Positions 1 through 6,249 are shown, counted from the first letter of the stretch. The stretch is DNA of 16,021 bases from JBBRHF01 sp038223055 (GCA_038223055.1 JBBRHF010000093.1:1-16021); one strand, 5' to 3'. Notes: generated by a model not told the origin, from the letters alone. A program made the numbers and translations.

Positions 1-120
1 CATGGCCGCGATGTTCTGGTTGATCCTGAGACCCATGACAAAAGCTCCATCCGTGTGGTGTTCGGCGGCCCATCCGTGGTCCGCTCAGCTATCCCATCGG
101 CACCCCGGGCGCCGCCCTGA
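1..120 (+). CDS. possible 3' end of an unidentified gene, cut by the left edge
   Basis: Frame 1 is open from the first base to a TGA at 118-120 and encodes about 39 residues (HGRDVLVDPETHDKSS near the start). The composition looks more like real protein than the surrounding frames, with balanced charged and hydrophobic residues. I do not recognise the family. The start lies outside the window, so this may equally be a chance open frame in decayed DNA. Confidence 0.2.
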   Translation, partial: HGRDVLVDPETHDKSSIRVVFGGPSVVRSAIPSAPRAPP

Positions 121-302
121 GTGATTCGCGCTGGGCCGAACGGATGACCAGCGCAGTCGTCCAACTCCAAGGGGCGATGCATCCCAACGCCGGACGGCGA
201 CAGGCCACCGCCGCGTGTCCCGGTGAACTCTGTGCCGGATGTTCCACGACAGCGGAGGACCCGCGTACACGAATTACCCAGGATAGTGGTCGGCTTCGCG
301 CA

Positions 303-485
303 GCCGTTTCACGCGTGCCGAGCGATCGTGATATCTCACGCTCGTTGACGATCGCGGTTGAGTACTCCATGGCGGCCAACACGTCTGCCCGAATCAGATA
401 GGGGTAATGATCATAAGGTCCTCTATCGTTCTGACCCCAGCCATTTGGCCGAGCACCGTGCTCACCGTGATGCTACGAACCAGGG
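303..485 (-). pseudogene. DUF433 antitoxin relic, truncated and frameshifted
   Basis: On the - strand the segment reads ITVSTVLGQMAG then, after a frame change, YPYLIRADVLAAMEYS and AIVNEREIS. It matches the C-terminal two thirds of the intact DUF433 protein at 2070-2321 (ITVSLVLGQMAG, DYPYLVRADV, AIVNEREV). Near base 413 one base is missing compared with the intact copy, which breaks the frame between the LM and DYPY parts. The N-terminal part (ITIDPSRMGGVPCIR) is absent: the homology stops beside the end of the DUF2442 gene. No DUF5615 partner can be read downstream. DUF433 proteins are small antitoxins usually paired with PIN-like DUF5615 toxins, so this is probably a dead antitoxin. Confidence 0.75.
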
Positions 486-492
486 CGCCTCC

Positions 493-786
493 CTACGCGG
501 GAACAGCGGATTTCGACTTCGTGTACAACTCGTCGGGAGCCCAGTCCGCACCGGTTGGCCACGCGATAGTTCCCGCGTCCGCGTCAACGTAGACCAGACA
601 GAACAGGCTGTAGTCGGCCAGCAAGGGCTGGAAGACCGGCCCCCACATCAGGGGTTCCATATCGATGATCTTGGCCTCACCCGGGCCGAAGGTGACTTCA
701 AGGACATAGCGGCCAAGCACTCGCACTCCGGTCACGACGACCAGGTCCGGCTCGACGGCCGGCGTCTCAGCATCGATCCTGCTCAT
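493..786 (-). CDS. DUF2442 family protein, partner of DUF4160
   Basis: This 97-residue protein shows the DUF2442 pattern: a VTGVRVLGRYVLEVTF strand pair, a central acidic loop (EAKIIDMEPLMWGPVF), LVYVDADAGTIAWPTG, and the C-terminal signature ADWAPDELY. The family is about 80-100 residues and is commonly found beside DUF4160, where the two are predicted to form a toxin-antitoxin-like pair. Its ATG overlaps the stop of the DUF4160 gene as ATGA, so translation is almost certainly coupled. The ORF appears complete. Which partner is toxic is not known to me. The DUF433 relic begins right after its stop. Confidence 0.85.
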   Translation of the reverse strand: MSRIDAETPAVEPDLVVVTGVRVLGRYVLEVTFGPGEAKIIDMEPLMWGPVFQPLLADYSLFCLVYVDADAGTIAWPTGADWAPDELYTKSKSAVPA

Positions 787-1070
787 GCTTCGTCACCCTT
801 CCCACGTTCGCGGCCCAGTCTAACGATCGGTTCCTGTCGCAGGGCGGCCTCAAAGGCAGTGAGGGCCTCGGCGGTTTGCTCGGCGAGGAGCTTCCTGATC
901 TGCCGATGCTGCTGCGTCGTCAGGCTGCCCGCCAAGATCTCGCCGGTCTCGACCGCGACGGTGGCCAGGCGCCGCCGGCCGGCCATCACGGCCACATGCG
1001 GGAGCCTGTGTTCCTCACGACTGTAGAAGTACAGCTTGAAGCCGCCATCGTCATACCAGATGGGCGACAT
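783..1070 (-). CDS. DUF4160 family protein, first gene of a two-gene TA-like operon
   Basis: The 95-residue product begins MSPIWYDDGGFKLYFYSREE and continues with RLPHVAVMAGRRRLATV, matching the DUF4160 layout of a short N-terminal strand, an aromatic FKLYFYSREEHRLPHV stretch where the family often has a PPHFH-type motif, then a helical tail (QHRQIRKLLAEQTAEALTAFEAAL). The ATG at 1070 is chosen over upstream in-frame starts because a strong ribosome binding site lies just before it. Its stop overlaps the DUF2442 start. The function is inferred from the conserved pairing and is not seen directly. The gene looks intact. Confidence 0.82.
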   Translation of the reverse strand: MSPIWYDDGGFKLYFYSREEHRLPHVAVMAGRRRLATVAVETGEILAGSLTTQQHRQIRKLLAEQTAEALTAFEAALRQEPIVRLGRERGKGDEA

Positions 1071-1075
1071 TCCCG

Positions 1076-1085
1076 CCTCCTTTCT
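1076..1085 (-). promoter_or_regulatory. strong Shine-Dalgarno site for the DUF4160 gene
   Basis: The - strand reads AGAAAGGAGG here, with five bases between it and the ATG at 1070. It fixes the start of the DUF4160 gene and is stronger than most ribosome binding sites in this window. Confidence 0.85.
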
Positions 1086-1285
1086 GTGTTCTTGAGCCGC
1101 AGGCAACCGTGGAGGCTGGCCAGATTTTCGATGAACGCTAGTAGCGGTTCGCGGTGAGCGCCAAGGGGACGCGCGGCAGAAGACGCCCAGGTTGGCAACT
1201 TTCTTCGGGTTCCGTGACCCCACCGGCAGCGTCTACTGAAGTCGGACGCCGAACGTCAGCAAGGGTGCACCCTGCGGGCGCTTGC

Positions 1286-1667
1286 TCAGTCAAGCAGAAC
1301 CTCGACCGCGCAGCTCAGTCCCGGGGCTCGGGAAGCCGGACGTCGCGTCACCAGCGGCGCATCCAGCGCCTCGGCCAGCGCCCACGTAGAATTCGTCGTA
1401 GGCCGTTACGCTCGCCGGGAACTGCCATGCCCGGGCGATGAGCGGCTATTGATCCCAGCGCAACGCCGCCAGGTCGGCGACATCGGTCACCGCCGCGGTG
1501 GCCAGCGCGAGATCAGTCTGGCCGAGTCGCATCCGCCGGCGGAGGGCGGCGAGAACCTCGACGTCGAGCAGGTGCGGGACGTAGGGGTCAGTGTCGGCGT
1601 CCTCGTCACCCGAGACGGCGCCTACACGTACACCTGGGGTGTTCACGGGCGTTACCGGCACTGTCAT
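1286..1667 (-). pseudogene. VapC-type PIN toxin relic (copy 1)
   Basis: The - strand encodes PIN-domain pieces in shifting frames: PYVPHLLDVEVLAALRRRMR (the helix carrying a conserved acidic residue), ADLAALRWDQ then a TAG stop, then ARAWQFPASVTAYDEFYV (the conserved TAYD region). After a further frame change come ALAEALDAPLVT and APGLSCAVEVLLD. The usual N-terminal VDAS motif with its catalytic Asp is missing, replaced by an unrelated lead-in. It is therefore broken by at least one nonsense codon, one indel and loss of the N-terminus. The 3' half is nearly identical to the relic at 2965-3277, so the two share a duplication. No antitoxin can be read upstream. Confidence 0.8.
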
Positions 1668-1702
1668 GTAGGCCGTGCGAGCACCGTCAGGCGATGGGCC
1701 CG

Positions 1703-2073
1703 TCAGGCGATAGGTAGGTCACGGATCGCCAGGCGCGTCGGGCTCAACGAGACCACCGCACCTGCCGCCAATGCGCGCCGGCACACTCGGCAGGTTGGCT
1801 TCGAGCAAAGCCCTCTGCATGCTGGGTGGGAGATTGGTGACGTGCCGCAGCAGCACCACTGAGGGTGACGTCGCCCGGCGCAACGCCAGCATCATCGGAA
1901 AGTCACTGGTCGGCCGTGACCACGACCCAACCTTCGACGACGGCACGCTCGAAGATGGTGGCGTCGCTGGCCGTGAGCAGACCGAGTTCGGCGACGTGGA
2001 CGACCTCGTAGCCAGCGTCCGCGAGCGGCCCGACGAGAGTCGGTGAGAGGTTGGCGTCAAGCAGCAGTTTCAT
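1703..2073 (-). pseudogene. DUF5615 PIN-like toxin, frameshifted
   Basis: From the ATG at 2073 the - strand reads MKLLLDANLSPTLVGPLADA, then YEVVHVAELGLLTASDATIF and VVVTAD, a typical DUF5615 N-terminus with the catalytic Asp in LLDANLS. A TGA at 1903-1905 stops this frame. The next frame continues with SDFPMMLALRRATSPSVVLL and NLPPSMQRALLEANLP, and a third carries the expected end, AGAVVSLSPTRLAIRDLP, before a TGA at 1703. Two frame changes therefore split the gene. Its ATG overlaps the stop of the intact DUF433 gene as ATGA, the standard antitoxin-toxin arrangement. The toxin is presumably dead or makes only a 56-residue fragment. Confidence 0.85.
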
Positions 2074-2321
2074 GCCGGCCGAGCGATCCGCACCTCACGC
2101 TCGTTGACGATCGCCGCTGCGTACTCAAGAGCAGCCGGCACGTCTGCCCGAACCAGGTAGGGGTAGTCGATCAAGAGCTCCTCGATCGTGCTGTCCCCCG
2201 CCATCTGGCCCAGCACCAAGCTCACCGTGATGCGGAGATCGCGGATGCATGGCACTCCGCCCATCCGGCTGGGGTCGATGGTGATCCGCTCGAATGCCAC
2301 GGTCGTATCGTATGACGTCAT
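2070..2321 (-). CDS. DUF433 family antitoxin
   Basis: This 83-residue protein carries the complete DUF433 pattern: RITIDPSRMGGVPCIRDLRI, VSLVLGQMAGDSTIEELLID, YPYLVRADVPAALEYAAAIV. DUF433 proteins are HTH-like antitoxins for DUF5615 PIN-like nucleases. I chose the ATG at 2321 because it gives the usual family length; the ribosome binding site is weak and the upstream frame carries no family signal. The stop overlaps the DUF5615 start. Because that toxin is frameshifted, this antitoxin may now be an orphan repressor. Two partial copies of the gene lie at 303-485 and 8848-8895. Confidence 0.88.
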   Translation of the reverse strand: MTSYDTTVAFERITIDPSRMGGVPCIRDLRITVSLVLGQMAGDSTIEELLIDYPYLVRADVPAALEYAAAIVNEREVRIARPA

Positions 2322-2325
2322 CGAC

Positions 2326-2442
2326 CGACCGGGCCGCGAGGACGTCGAGATCAACGTGACATGGAGTGCACCCGATGCACGGGTGTACCTGTGGGGAGTC
2401 TTCTTCACCCAGGACGGCGTCAGCAGCCACATCGAACCGTGA
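2326..2442 (+). pseudogene. C-terminal or internal relic of an unidentified protein
   Basis: The + strand encodes RPGREDVEINVTWSAPDA followed by RVYLWGVFFTQDG and a stop at 2440-2442. The alternating hydrophobic and acidic strand followed by VYLWGV looks like true protein and not a shadow. It faintly recalls the RNase H-like part of TM0106-type RecB-like nucleases, where an acidic strand precedes a YLWG motif, but I hold that loosely. It overlaps the upstream region of the - strand DUF433 gene, as expected of debris from an older gene. Confidence 0.3.
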
Positions 2443-2480
2443 TCCTCCGATCGGGCGGTGTGCCAGACGTCACTCGGTCT

Positions 2481-2630
2481 TCAAGTGCGCACTGCGCCCG
2501 GAATGACCACCAACTCGTCTCGAGCGTGGTCAAGCCACGTCCAGGCTAGGCCGGTCTGGTCCTCGTTGGCGAAGTCGACCTCCAGGTCTGCCTGGTAGCC
2601 GCCGCGCGCTGGTTCGTAGATCGGGTTCAT
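2481..2630 (-). CDS. small hypothetical protein, second gene of a coupled pair
   Basis: The ORF encodes 49 residues starting MNPIYEPARGGYQADLEV and ending in an LVVIPGAVRT tail. A GGAGG sits five bases before the ATG, and the start overlaps the stop of the upstream gene as ATGA, so it is very likely translated. The sequence is acidic and soluble, with DFANEDQTGLAWTW in the middle, and no membrane or nucleic-acid-binding motif is visible. I do not recognise a named family. The two-gene overlapping layout inside a TA island suggests a toxin-antitoxin or similar pair, but that is inference. It may be slightly truncated at the C-terminus. Confidence 0.6.
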   Translation of the reverse strand: MNPIYEPARGGYQADLEVDFANEDQTGLAWTWLDHARDELVVIPGAVRT

Positions 2631-2845
2631 CGGGGCCTCCTTCCAGGCTTCCGCGTCCAGTGTGGATTGCCTCGTAGGTCGCCGTAGGAGTCCACGAAGA
2701 GCTGGTACTGCGGACCATCTGGGCCGTCGAACATCACGGTCCAGTGGGGCTTCCGGAATGTCGGCAACAGCAGCAGAGGCTGAGCGATGTCCCGGTAGAG
2801 GATGTGGTAGTAGCGGCGCCGCGCATCCATGTGCCGGACAAGCAC
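2627..2845 (-). CDS. small hypothetical protein, first gene of a coupled pair
   Basis: The product is 72 residues from a GTG at 2845, which is preceded by GAGGA. An ATG at 2830 is the alternative start, and an in-frame TAG lies not far upstream. It reads YYHILYRDIAQPLLLLPTF, then KPHWTVMFDGPDGPQYQLFV and a basic tail (RGNPHWTRKPGRRPR). The WTVMFDGPDG...YQLFVD part suggests a beta hairpin. The last bases overlap the next gene start. I do not recognise the family. Coupling to a 49-residue acidic partner is like the basic/acidic pairing of TA operons, but no catalytic motif is visible. Confidence 0.5.
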   Translation of the reverse strand: MLVRHMDARRRYYHILYRDIAQPLLLLPTFRKPHWTVMFDGPDGPQYQLFVDSYGDLRGNPHWTRKPGRRPR

Positions 2846-2964
2846 CTGGTCCTCGGTTTCCAGCGTTGCCGCCTATGTGGGTTGACTGCCGAAGACCGTG
2901 GGCCGTCTGTATGCCGATGTGCTTGGCAACCTCCGGCGCGGTGAGGCCCTCGGGAATCGTGCGC

Positions 2965-3277
2965 TCAGTCGAGCAGAACCTCGACCGCGCAGCTCAGTCC
3001 CGGAGCTCGGGAGAGCCGGACATCGCTCGTCACCCGCGGCGCATCCAGCCCCGGCCAGCGCCACGTAGACCGCGTCGTAGGCCGTGACGTTCGCCCGGAG
3101 CTGCCAGGCCCGGGCGATGCCCGGCGCACTCGCCGGCGGAGGAGAGCGAAAACCTCGAAGACGAGAAGGCGCGGGACGTACAGGTCAGGGCCCAGGGCGC
3201 AACCGTTCTGGCGCGGGCTCAGCACCGCGCGCGCCGAGCCGTGCAGCCACGATGATCCATGCGTCACGGACGATCAG
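2965..3277 (-). pseudogene. VapC-type PIN toxin relic (copy 2)
   Basis: The - strand starts near 3277 with IVRDAWIIVAA, a degraded form of the PIN N-terminus (IVVDASVIV), then changes frame to LYVPRLLVFEVFALLRRRVR and changes again to reach DVRLSRAPGLSCAVEVLLD with a TGA at 2965-2967. A TAYDAVYVAL-like core can be read in another frame near 3070. Multiple indels make it non-functional. The 3' third matches the relic at 1286-1667 closely. It follows a decayed FitA/VapB antitoxin, so the two were once a vapBC operon. Confidence 0.78.
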
Positions 3278-3496
3278 GTGTCCGGTCGCGCGGCGACGAC
3301 GGCCTCACGGGCATCAGCGAGGGTTATCGGGTCCCTGCCCGGGCAGCCGCTCGATCGAGCACGTCGGCCAATGATGGGCGCCGCGCGAACGGGACAGTTC
3401 TTGTCGGGCGAAATCGGACAGGCTCAGCCCCGCCGCAGCGGCCCGGCGACGCAACTCAGCGTGAACGTCGTCGGGGACGTCACGTATCTGCACCAT
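3274..3496 (-). pseudogene. FitA/VapB ribbon-helix-helix antitoxin relic
   Basis: From the ATG at 3496 the frame reads MVQIRDVPDDVHAELRRRAA then AGLSLSDFARQELS, the classic FitA-type antitoxin N-terminus with the ribbon strand IRDVPDD. After a one-base change near 3390 the expected ARRPSLADVLDRAAARAG continues in another frame, and a third frame holds ITLADAREAVVAAR and a TGA at 3274. There is a fair ribosome binding site (GGGTGA) before the ATG. The DNA-binding half could still be made as a 60-residue protein with a wrong tail. Its partner is the VapC relic at 2965-3277. Confidence 0.85.
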
Positions 3497-3593
3497 CTTG
3501 TTCACCCTGAACGCCATCTGTGTCTTCGCGCAAGCGGATCACATTCAGAGGTGGGTTTCCGTTTGGTCCAGGGGCCGAGGGACGGGCCGGCCG

Positions 3594-3684
3594 TCATGTG
3601 CCCGCCACGCTCAGGCCGTGGCGGCGCGCCGCCTCCACCAGTTGCCGTCGGCGCTTGCCAGAAGCGTCGCTTGGCCGGTGATGG
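3594..3684 (-). repeat. PIN-toxin 3' tail repeat, copy 1
   Basis: This is the 3' end of the PIN toxin gene at 3611-4009, read in its ancestral frame to a TGA at 3594-3596. Closely similar 90-bp stretches occur at 4848-4938 and 7264-7355. All begin on the + strand with GTGCCCGCCACGCTCAGGCC. Confidence 0.75.
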
Positions 3685-4009
3685 CTGCCGCCAGGTGGAC
3701 GGCGTCATAGCCACGAAGCCGGTAGCGCTCGGCCACATCACCAGCGAGCCGCACCAGCACGCTGTCGCAGGCCACGATGCTGACCTGCTCCCAGAGCAGC
3801 TCGAACTGATCCCGCGCCGTTCGCGACGAGGCCGCGTCGAGCCGCTTGTGTCGTCGCGCGGCGGCGAGCGCCGCGCGAGCTTCCACGTAGCCGATCTCGG
3901 CACACACCACGTAATCCGAGTCGAGCCAAAGCCGCTCCGACTCGTGCCGGTAGGCCTCGTCGTCGATCAACAACTTCATCAGGATCGACGTGTCGACGTA
4001 GCAGATCAC
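3611..4009 (-). CDS. VapC-type PIN domain toxin with frameshifted tail
   Basis: The 132-residue protein starts at a GTG (4009) that overlaps the antitoxin stop as GTGA. PIN features are present: CYVDTSILMKLL with the first catalytic Asp, CAEIGYVEARAAL with the conserved Glu, and LRGYDAVHLAAAI with the third acidic residue. Near base 3650 a one-base change compared with its relatives shifts the last codons from an expected QLVEAARRHGLSVAGT to GNWWRRRAATA. The fourth acidic site (ASAD) lies just before the change. PIN toxins are Mg-dependent RNases. Loss of the last helix may weaken the toxin but need not kill it. A second, decayed copy lies at 4848-5251. Confidence 0.82.
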   Translation of the reverse strand: MICYVDTSILMKLLIDDEAYRHESERLWLDSDYVVCAEIGYVEARAALAAARRHKRLDAASSRTARDQFELLWEQVSIVACDSVLVRLAGDVAERYRLRGYDAVHLAAAITGQATLLASADGNWWRRRAATA

Positions 4010-4296
4010 CGCCGCTGGGCGGCCACGTCATCGTCCAAGGTCCCACCGCCGGCGAGCTTCACCCGCTTGTCCGGCAGGCGCCGCGCGTTAGCCGGCGGTC
4101 GCACGATGCCGTCATCCACGAGGACGTTCATCCGGTCCACGTCCGCCCCCACCGGGCACAACCTGGCGATCGGCCGGCCGTGCTCGGTGACCATGATCTC
4201 CTCTCCACGCTTGACCCGGGCGAGGTGCGCGCTCAGCTGATTCTTCAGATCACGCACGCCTACGACGACCGTTATCGTCGGTGTGGCCTGTTTCAT
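4006..4296 (-). CDS. Phd/YefM-type antitoxin
   Basis: This 96-residue protein has the Phd/YefM N-terminal fold signature: VGVRDLKNQLSAHLARVKRG, EEIMVTEHGRPIARLCPVG. It has a toxin-binding C-terminus ending GGGTLDDDVAAQRR. Phd antitoxins bind and repress their own promoter and wrap around the PIN toxin through the C-terminal tail. The ATG at 4296 is favoured by a TACAAT box six bases upstream, implying a leaderless message. The stop overlaps the PIN toxin start. The C-terminal part (ARRLPDKRVKLAGGGTLDDD) recurs in the chimeric ORF at 5223-5516. Confidence 0.9.
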   Translation of the reverse strand: MKQATPTITVVVGVRDLKNQLSAHLARVKRGEEIMVTEHGRPIARLCPVGADVDRMNVLVDDGIVRPPANARRLPDKRVKLAGGGTLDDDVAAQRR

Positions 4297-4302
4297 GTCA
4301 GC

Positions 4303-4308
4303 ATTGTA
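4303..4308 (-). promoter_or_regulatory. -10 box of a leaderless antitoxin promoter
   Basis: The - strand reads TACAAT with six bases to the ATG at 4296, so transcription would start at or beside the start codon. I see no good -35 hexamer at 16-18 bases. A TACA-rich box in the same position occurs before the antitoxins at 6513 and 9785. Confidence 0.5.
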
Positions 4309-4471
4309 GCCAAATTGAACTTTTGCGGCACGAGATCAGTTTCACAAACATCGAGGACGGCGTGGTGGAGGTCCGTGTCGTGTCGAGTCCCGAGTCCAGA
4401 GCTTCAAGCTCGGTCGGCGCCCAGCGAGGGGTCGCCGTCCGCGTTCACTCCGATCGGCGCGGGCGGCTGCG

Positions 4472-4803
4472 GCTGACGTAGAATCGCGTTCCCCCCGGCC
4501 ATCGGTTCCGTAAGCTCGCAAGACGGCTGCGCTCGTAGTCCAGAGCGTCGAGGACCTGGTCGGTGTCGAGTTCGTAAAGCGCGGCGATCATCTCGATGGG
4601 GTCACCGGCCCGATACTGCTCGGCGAGGACTTCGGCGCGCACGGCACGCACAGCCGACTGACCGAATCGCGGCGTCGGGACGATCCGCACCGCGCGGCTC
4701 GGCCCGAAAAGAAGAAAGCCGGCGACGATCTGGTCGTCGTAGCCTAGCTTGGCACATCTGCAAACTCGGCATTCTTCATGAATCGCCTATCCGTTCCGGA
4801 GAG
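4472..4803 (-). pseudogene. VapB45-like antitoxin fragment, duplicate of 7772-8100
   Basis: The - strand carries QLLSGTDRRFMKNAEFADV, then after a small insertion (AGCTT on the + strand near 4745) FGQSAVRAVRAEVLAEQYRA and IEMIAALYELDTDQVLDALD. It matches the C-terminal half of the protein at 7808-8503 almost base for base. The stop TGA of the intact gene is TTA here, so the frame runs on into the first codons of the VapC45-like gene (GGTRFYV). The N-terminal half and the rest of the toxin are missing. It is a segmental duplicate; the upstream junction is at about 4803, directly beside the PIN tail repeat. Confidence 0.85.
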
Positions 4804-4847
4804 GAGCTGCAGATCGGCGTACGTATCGAAAGCGTCAGCGGGCGGTT

Positions 4848-5251
4848 GGACGTGCCCGCCACGCTCAGGCCGCGGCGCGCTGCCTGGACCAACCGCCGAT
4901 CGGGCGCTTGCCAGGACCGTCGCATGGCCGGTGATGGCTGCTGCCAGGCGCACGGCGCCATAGCCACGAAGGCGGTGGCGCTCGGCGACATCAGCCGGAC
5001 CAGCACGCTTTCGACGACGATGCACACCTGCTCCCAGCGCAGCTCGAACTGGTCCCGCGCCGTTCGCAAGAAAGAGGCCGCTCGAGTCGCTTGCGTCGTC
5101 GCGCGGCGGCGAGCGCCGCGCGGCCTCCACGTAGCCGATTTCGGCGCACACCACGTAGTCCGAGTCGTTCCAGAGCCGCTCCGACTCGGGTCGGGAGCCT
5201 CGTCGTCAATCAAACAGCCTCATCAGGATCGACGTGTCGAAGTAGGAGAGA
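4848..5251 (-). pseudogene. VapC-type PIN toxin relic, second copy of the 3611-4009 gene
   Basis: The - strand contains YFDTSILMRL near 5240, CAEIGYVEA near 5140, the equivalents of RDQFEL and LRGYGAVRLAAAITGHATV, and RRLVQAARR-GLSVAGT near 4860, but in several frames. Compared with the intact copy there are one-base insertions, a lost GTG start (CTC) and lost spacing in the middle. The third acidic residue of LRGYDAVHL has become Gly. The copy is clearly dead as a single protein. Its upstream partner is the chimeric antitoxin ORF. Confidence 0.82.
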
Positions 5252-5516
5252 GCCGCCGCTGGGCGGCGACGTCATCGTCCAAGGTCCCACCTCCCGCGAG
5301 CTTCACCCGTTTGTCCGGCAGGCGCCGCGCGGTAGCCGGCGGTCGCACTACACCGGCATCCACGAGGGCGGTCTCTAGCAACCCAGCAAGCAGGTCTGTG
5401 ACCTCAACCTCCAAGTCAGCTAGACGTCGCGCCTGAGTGGCGCCGCCGCGCACTCCTTCGACCTGAGCGACCCACCAACGCCCTTCGCGAGAGACGGTCA
5501 CTTCGTATGCCTTCAC
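5223..5516 (-). CDS. chimeric ORF: HicB-like N-terminus joined to a Phd-type antitoxin tail
   Basis: The frame from the GTG at 5516 encodes 97 residues. Residues 1 to about 45 (VKAYEVTVSREGRWWVAQVE, then ATQARRLADLEVEVTDLLAG) are HicB-like, the partial RNase H fold of HicB antitoxins. Residues about 50 to 85 (ALVDAGVVRPPATARRLPDK through GGGTLDDDVAAQRR) match the C-terminus of the Phd antitoxin at 4006-4296, both in protein and in DNA (4026-4123 against 5271-5368). The old stop codon is lost, adding LSPTSTRRS. The GTG overlaps a TGA as GTGA; an in-frame ATG at 5528 is the alternative start. The joined frame has stayed open, so a fusion antitoxin could be made. It may also be a recombination scar. 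Confidence 0.65.
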   Translation of the reverse strand: MKAYEVTVSREGRWWVAQVEGVRGGATQARRLADLEVEVTDLLAGLLETALVDAGVVRPPATARRLPDKRVKLAGGGTLDDDVAAQRRLSPTSTRRS

Positions 5517-5587
5517 TTGTCCAACCATCCCTGTCCGAAGATGTGCTCCAACGCTTCCTCATTGCTGCGGGTCACCGTCATCGACAT
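5513..5587 (-). CDS. very short ORF upstream of and overlapping the HicB-like ORF
   Basis: The - strand reads MSMTVTRSNEEALEHIFGQG followed by WLDK and a TGA that overlaps the next start as GTGA. A GGAG lies close upstream, better spaced for the second ATG at 5581. The overlap suggests it is, or once was, the gene before the HicB-like one. At 24 residues it is either a leader peptide, a tiny antitoxin-like peptide or the remaining end of a longer gene. I do not recognise it. Confidence 0.35.
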   Translation of the reverse strand: MSMTVTRSNEEALEHIFGQGWLDK

Positions 5588-5690
5588 GGCTCCCGCGTGT
5601 CCCGTGTGACCTATGCGGCCAACCTCGCGTTTGCTCGCCGTCGAGGCCGCGCGGATGGGATGGACCGGCTCTCATGGGCCATCTACGCCC

Positions 5691-5719
5691 GTCGAGCCGC
5701 TTGTGTCGTCTCGCGGCGG
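5691..5719 (-). repeat. 29-bp fragment of the PIN toxin gene
   Basis: This stretch matches 3836-3864, inside the PIN toxin gene, at 28 of 29 bases. It sits alone between the HicB-like unit and the PIN toxin at 5818-6243. I see no gene in the rest of 5588-5817. Confidence 0.6.
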
Positions 5720-5817
5720 CATATCAGATCACAGAGAAGTGAGCGTCCCAGCGGCGGTGGCCGAAAGCCGATCGGCCTGCGGGAACTTGATCCAGCTGCG
5801 GTTGCCTCTTCGGCGCG

Positions 5818-6243
5818 CTACGCCACCGGCGTCAGCTGCACGCCCGCGGCCCGCGCGCCCAGGCGAAGGCGATGATCCCAGACGGCGAACAGCGTCTCGG
5901 CGGCGCCGACAGCGAACAGGCTGGCCAGATGGACCGCGTCCGCACCCCGCAAGGAGTGCTGACCGGCCAGCTCTCCGGCGTGTGCGGTGACAGCCTCGGT
6001 CAGGTCAACGGTCCTGGTCGCCGCCCAGTACTCCTCCCATGCCGCCTCGGCCCGACGACGATCGGGCCGGTCCAGACGATGAGCACGCCCGGCAGCGGCC
6101 AGCGCGGCGCGCACCTCCGGGTAGGCGAGCCGGCTGGACACTGCGGCATCGCAGCCATCCCACAGCGTTGCGGCGAGGTCGCTGCCGTCCTCCTCGACGA
6201 GGAGCTTCACGAAGGCGCTGCTGTCGAAGTAGACGATGGGCAT
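5818..6243 (-). CDS. VapC-type PIN domain toxin
   Basis: The 141-residue protein has a complete PIN domain: VYFDSSAFVKLLVEEDGSD with the first catalytic Asp, RLAYPEVRAALAAAGR with the conserved Glu, LRGADAVHLASLFAVG with the third Asp, and VWDHRLRLGARAAGV with the last acidic residue. Length and end are normal for VapC. It lies six bases after the stop of a Phd-type antitoxin, in the same direction. It should be an RNase that cuts tRNA, rRNA or mRNA when unbound; the actual target cannot be told. No frame damage is visible, so this is probably a working toxin. Confidence 0.92.
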   Translation of the reverse strand: MPIVYFDSSAFVKLLVEEDGSDLAATLWDGCDAAVSSRLAYPEVRAALAAAGRAHRLDRPDRRRAEAAWEEYWAATRTVDLTEAVTAHAGELAGQHSLRGADAVHLASLFAVGAAETLFAVWDHRLRLGARAAGVQLTPVA

Positions 6244-6249
6244 CGCGAA

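Noticed and set aside
3278..4240. 320-codon open frame on the + strand
   Set aside because: It runs antisense through a FitA relic, a PIN toxin and a Phd antitoxin, all recognisable on the - strand.
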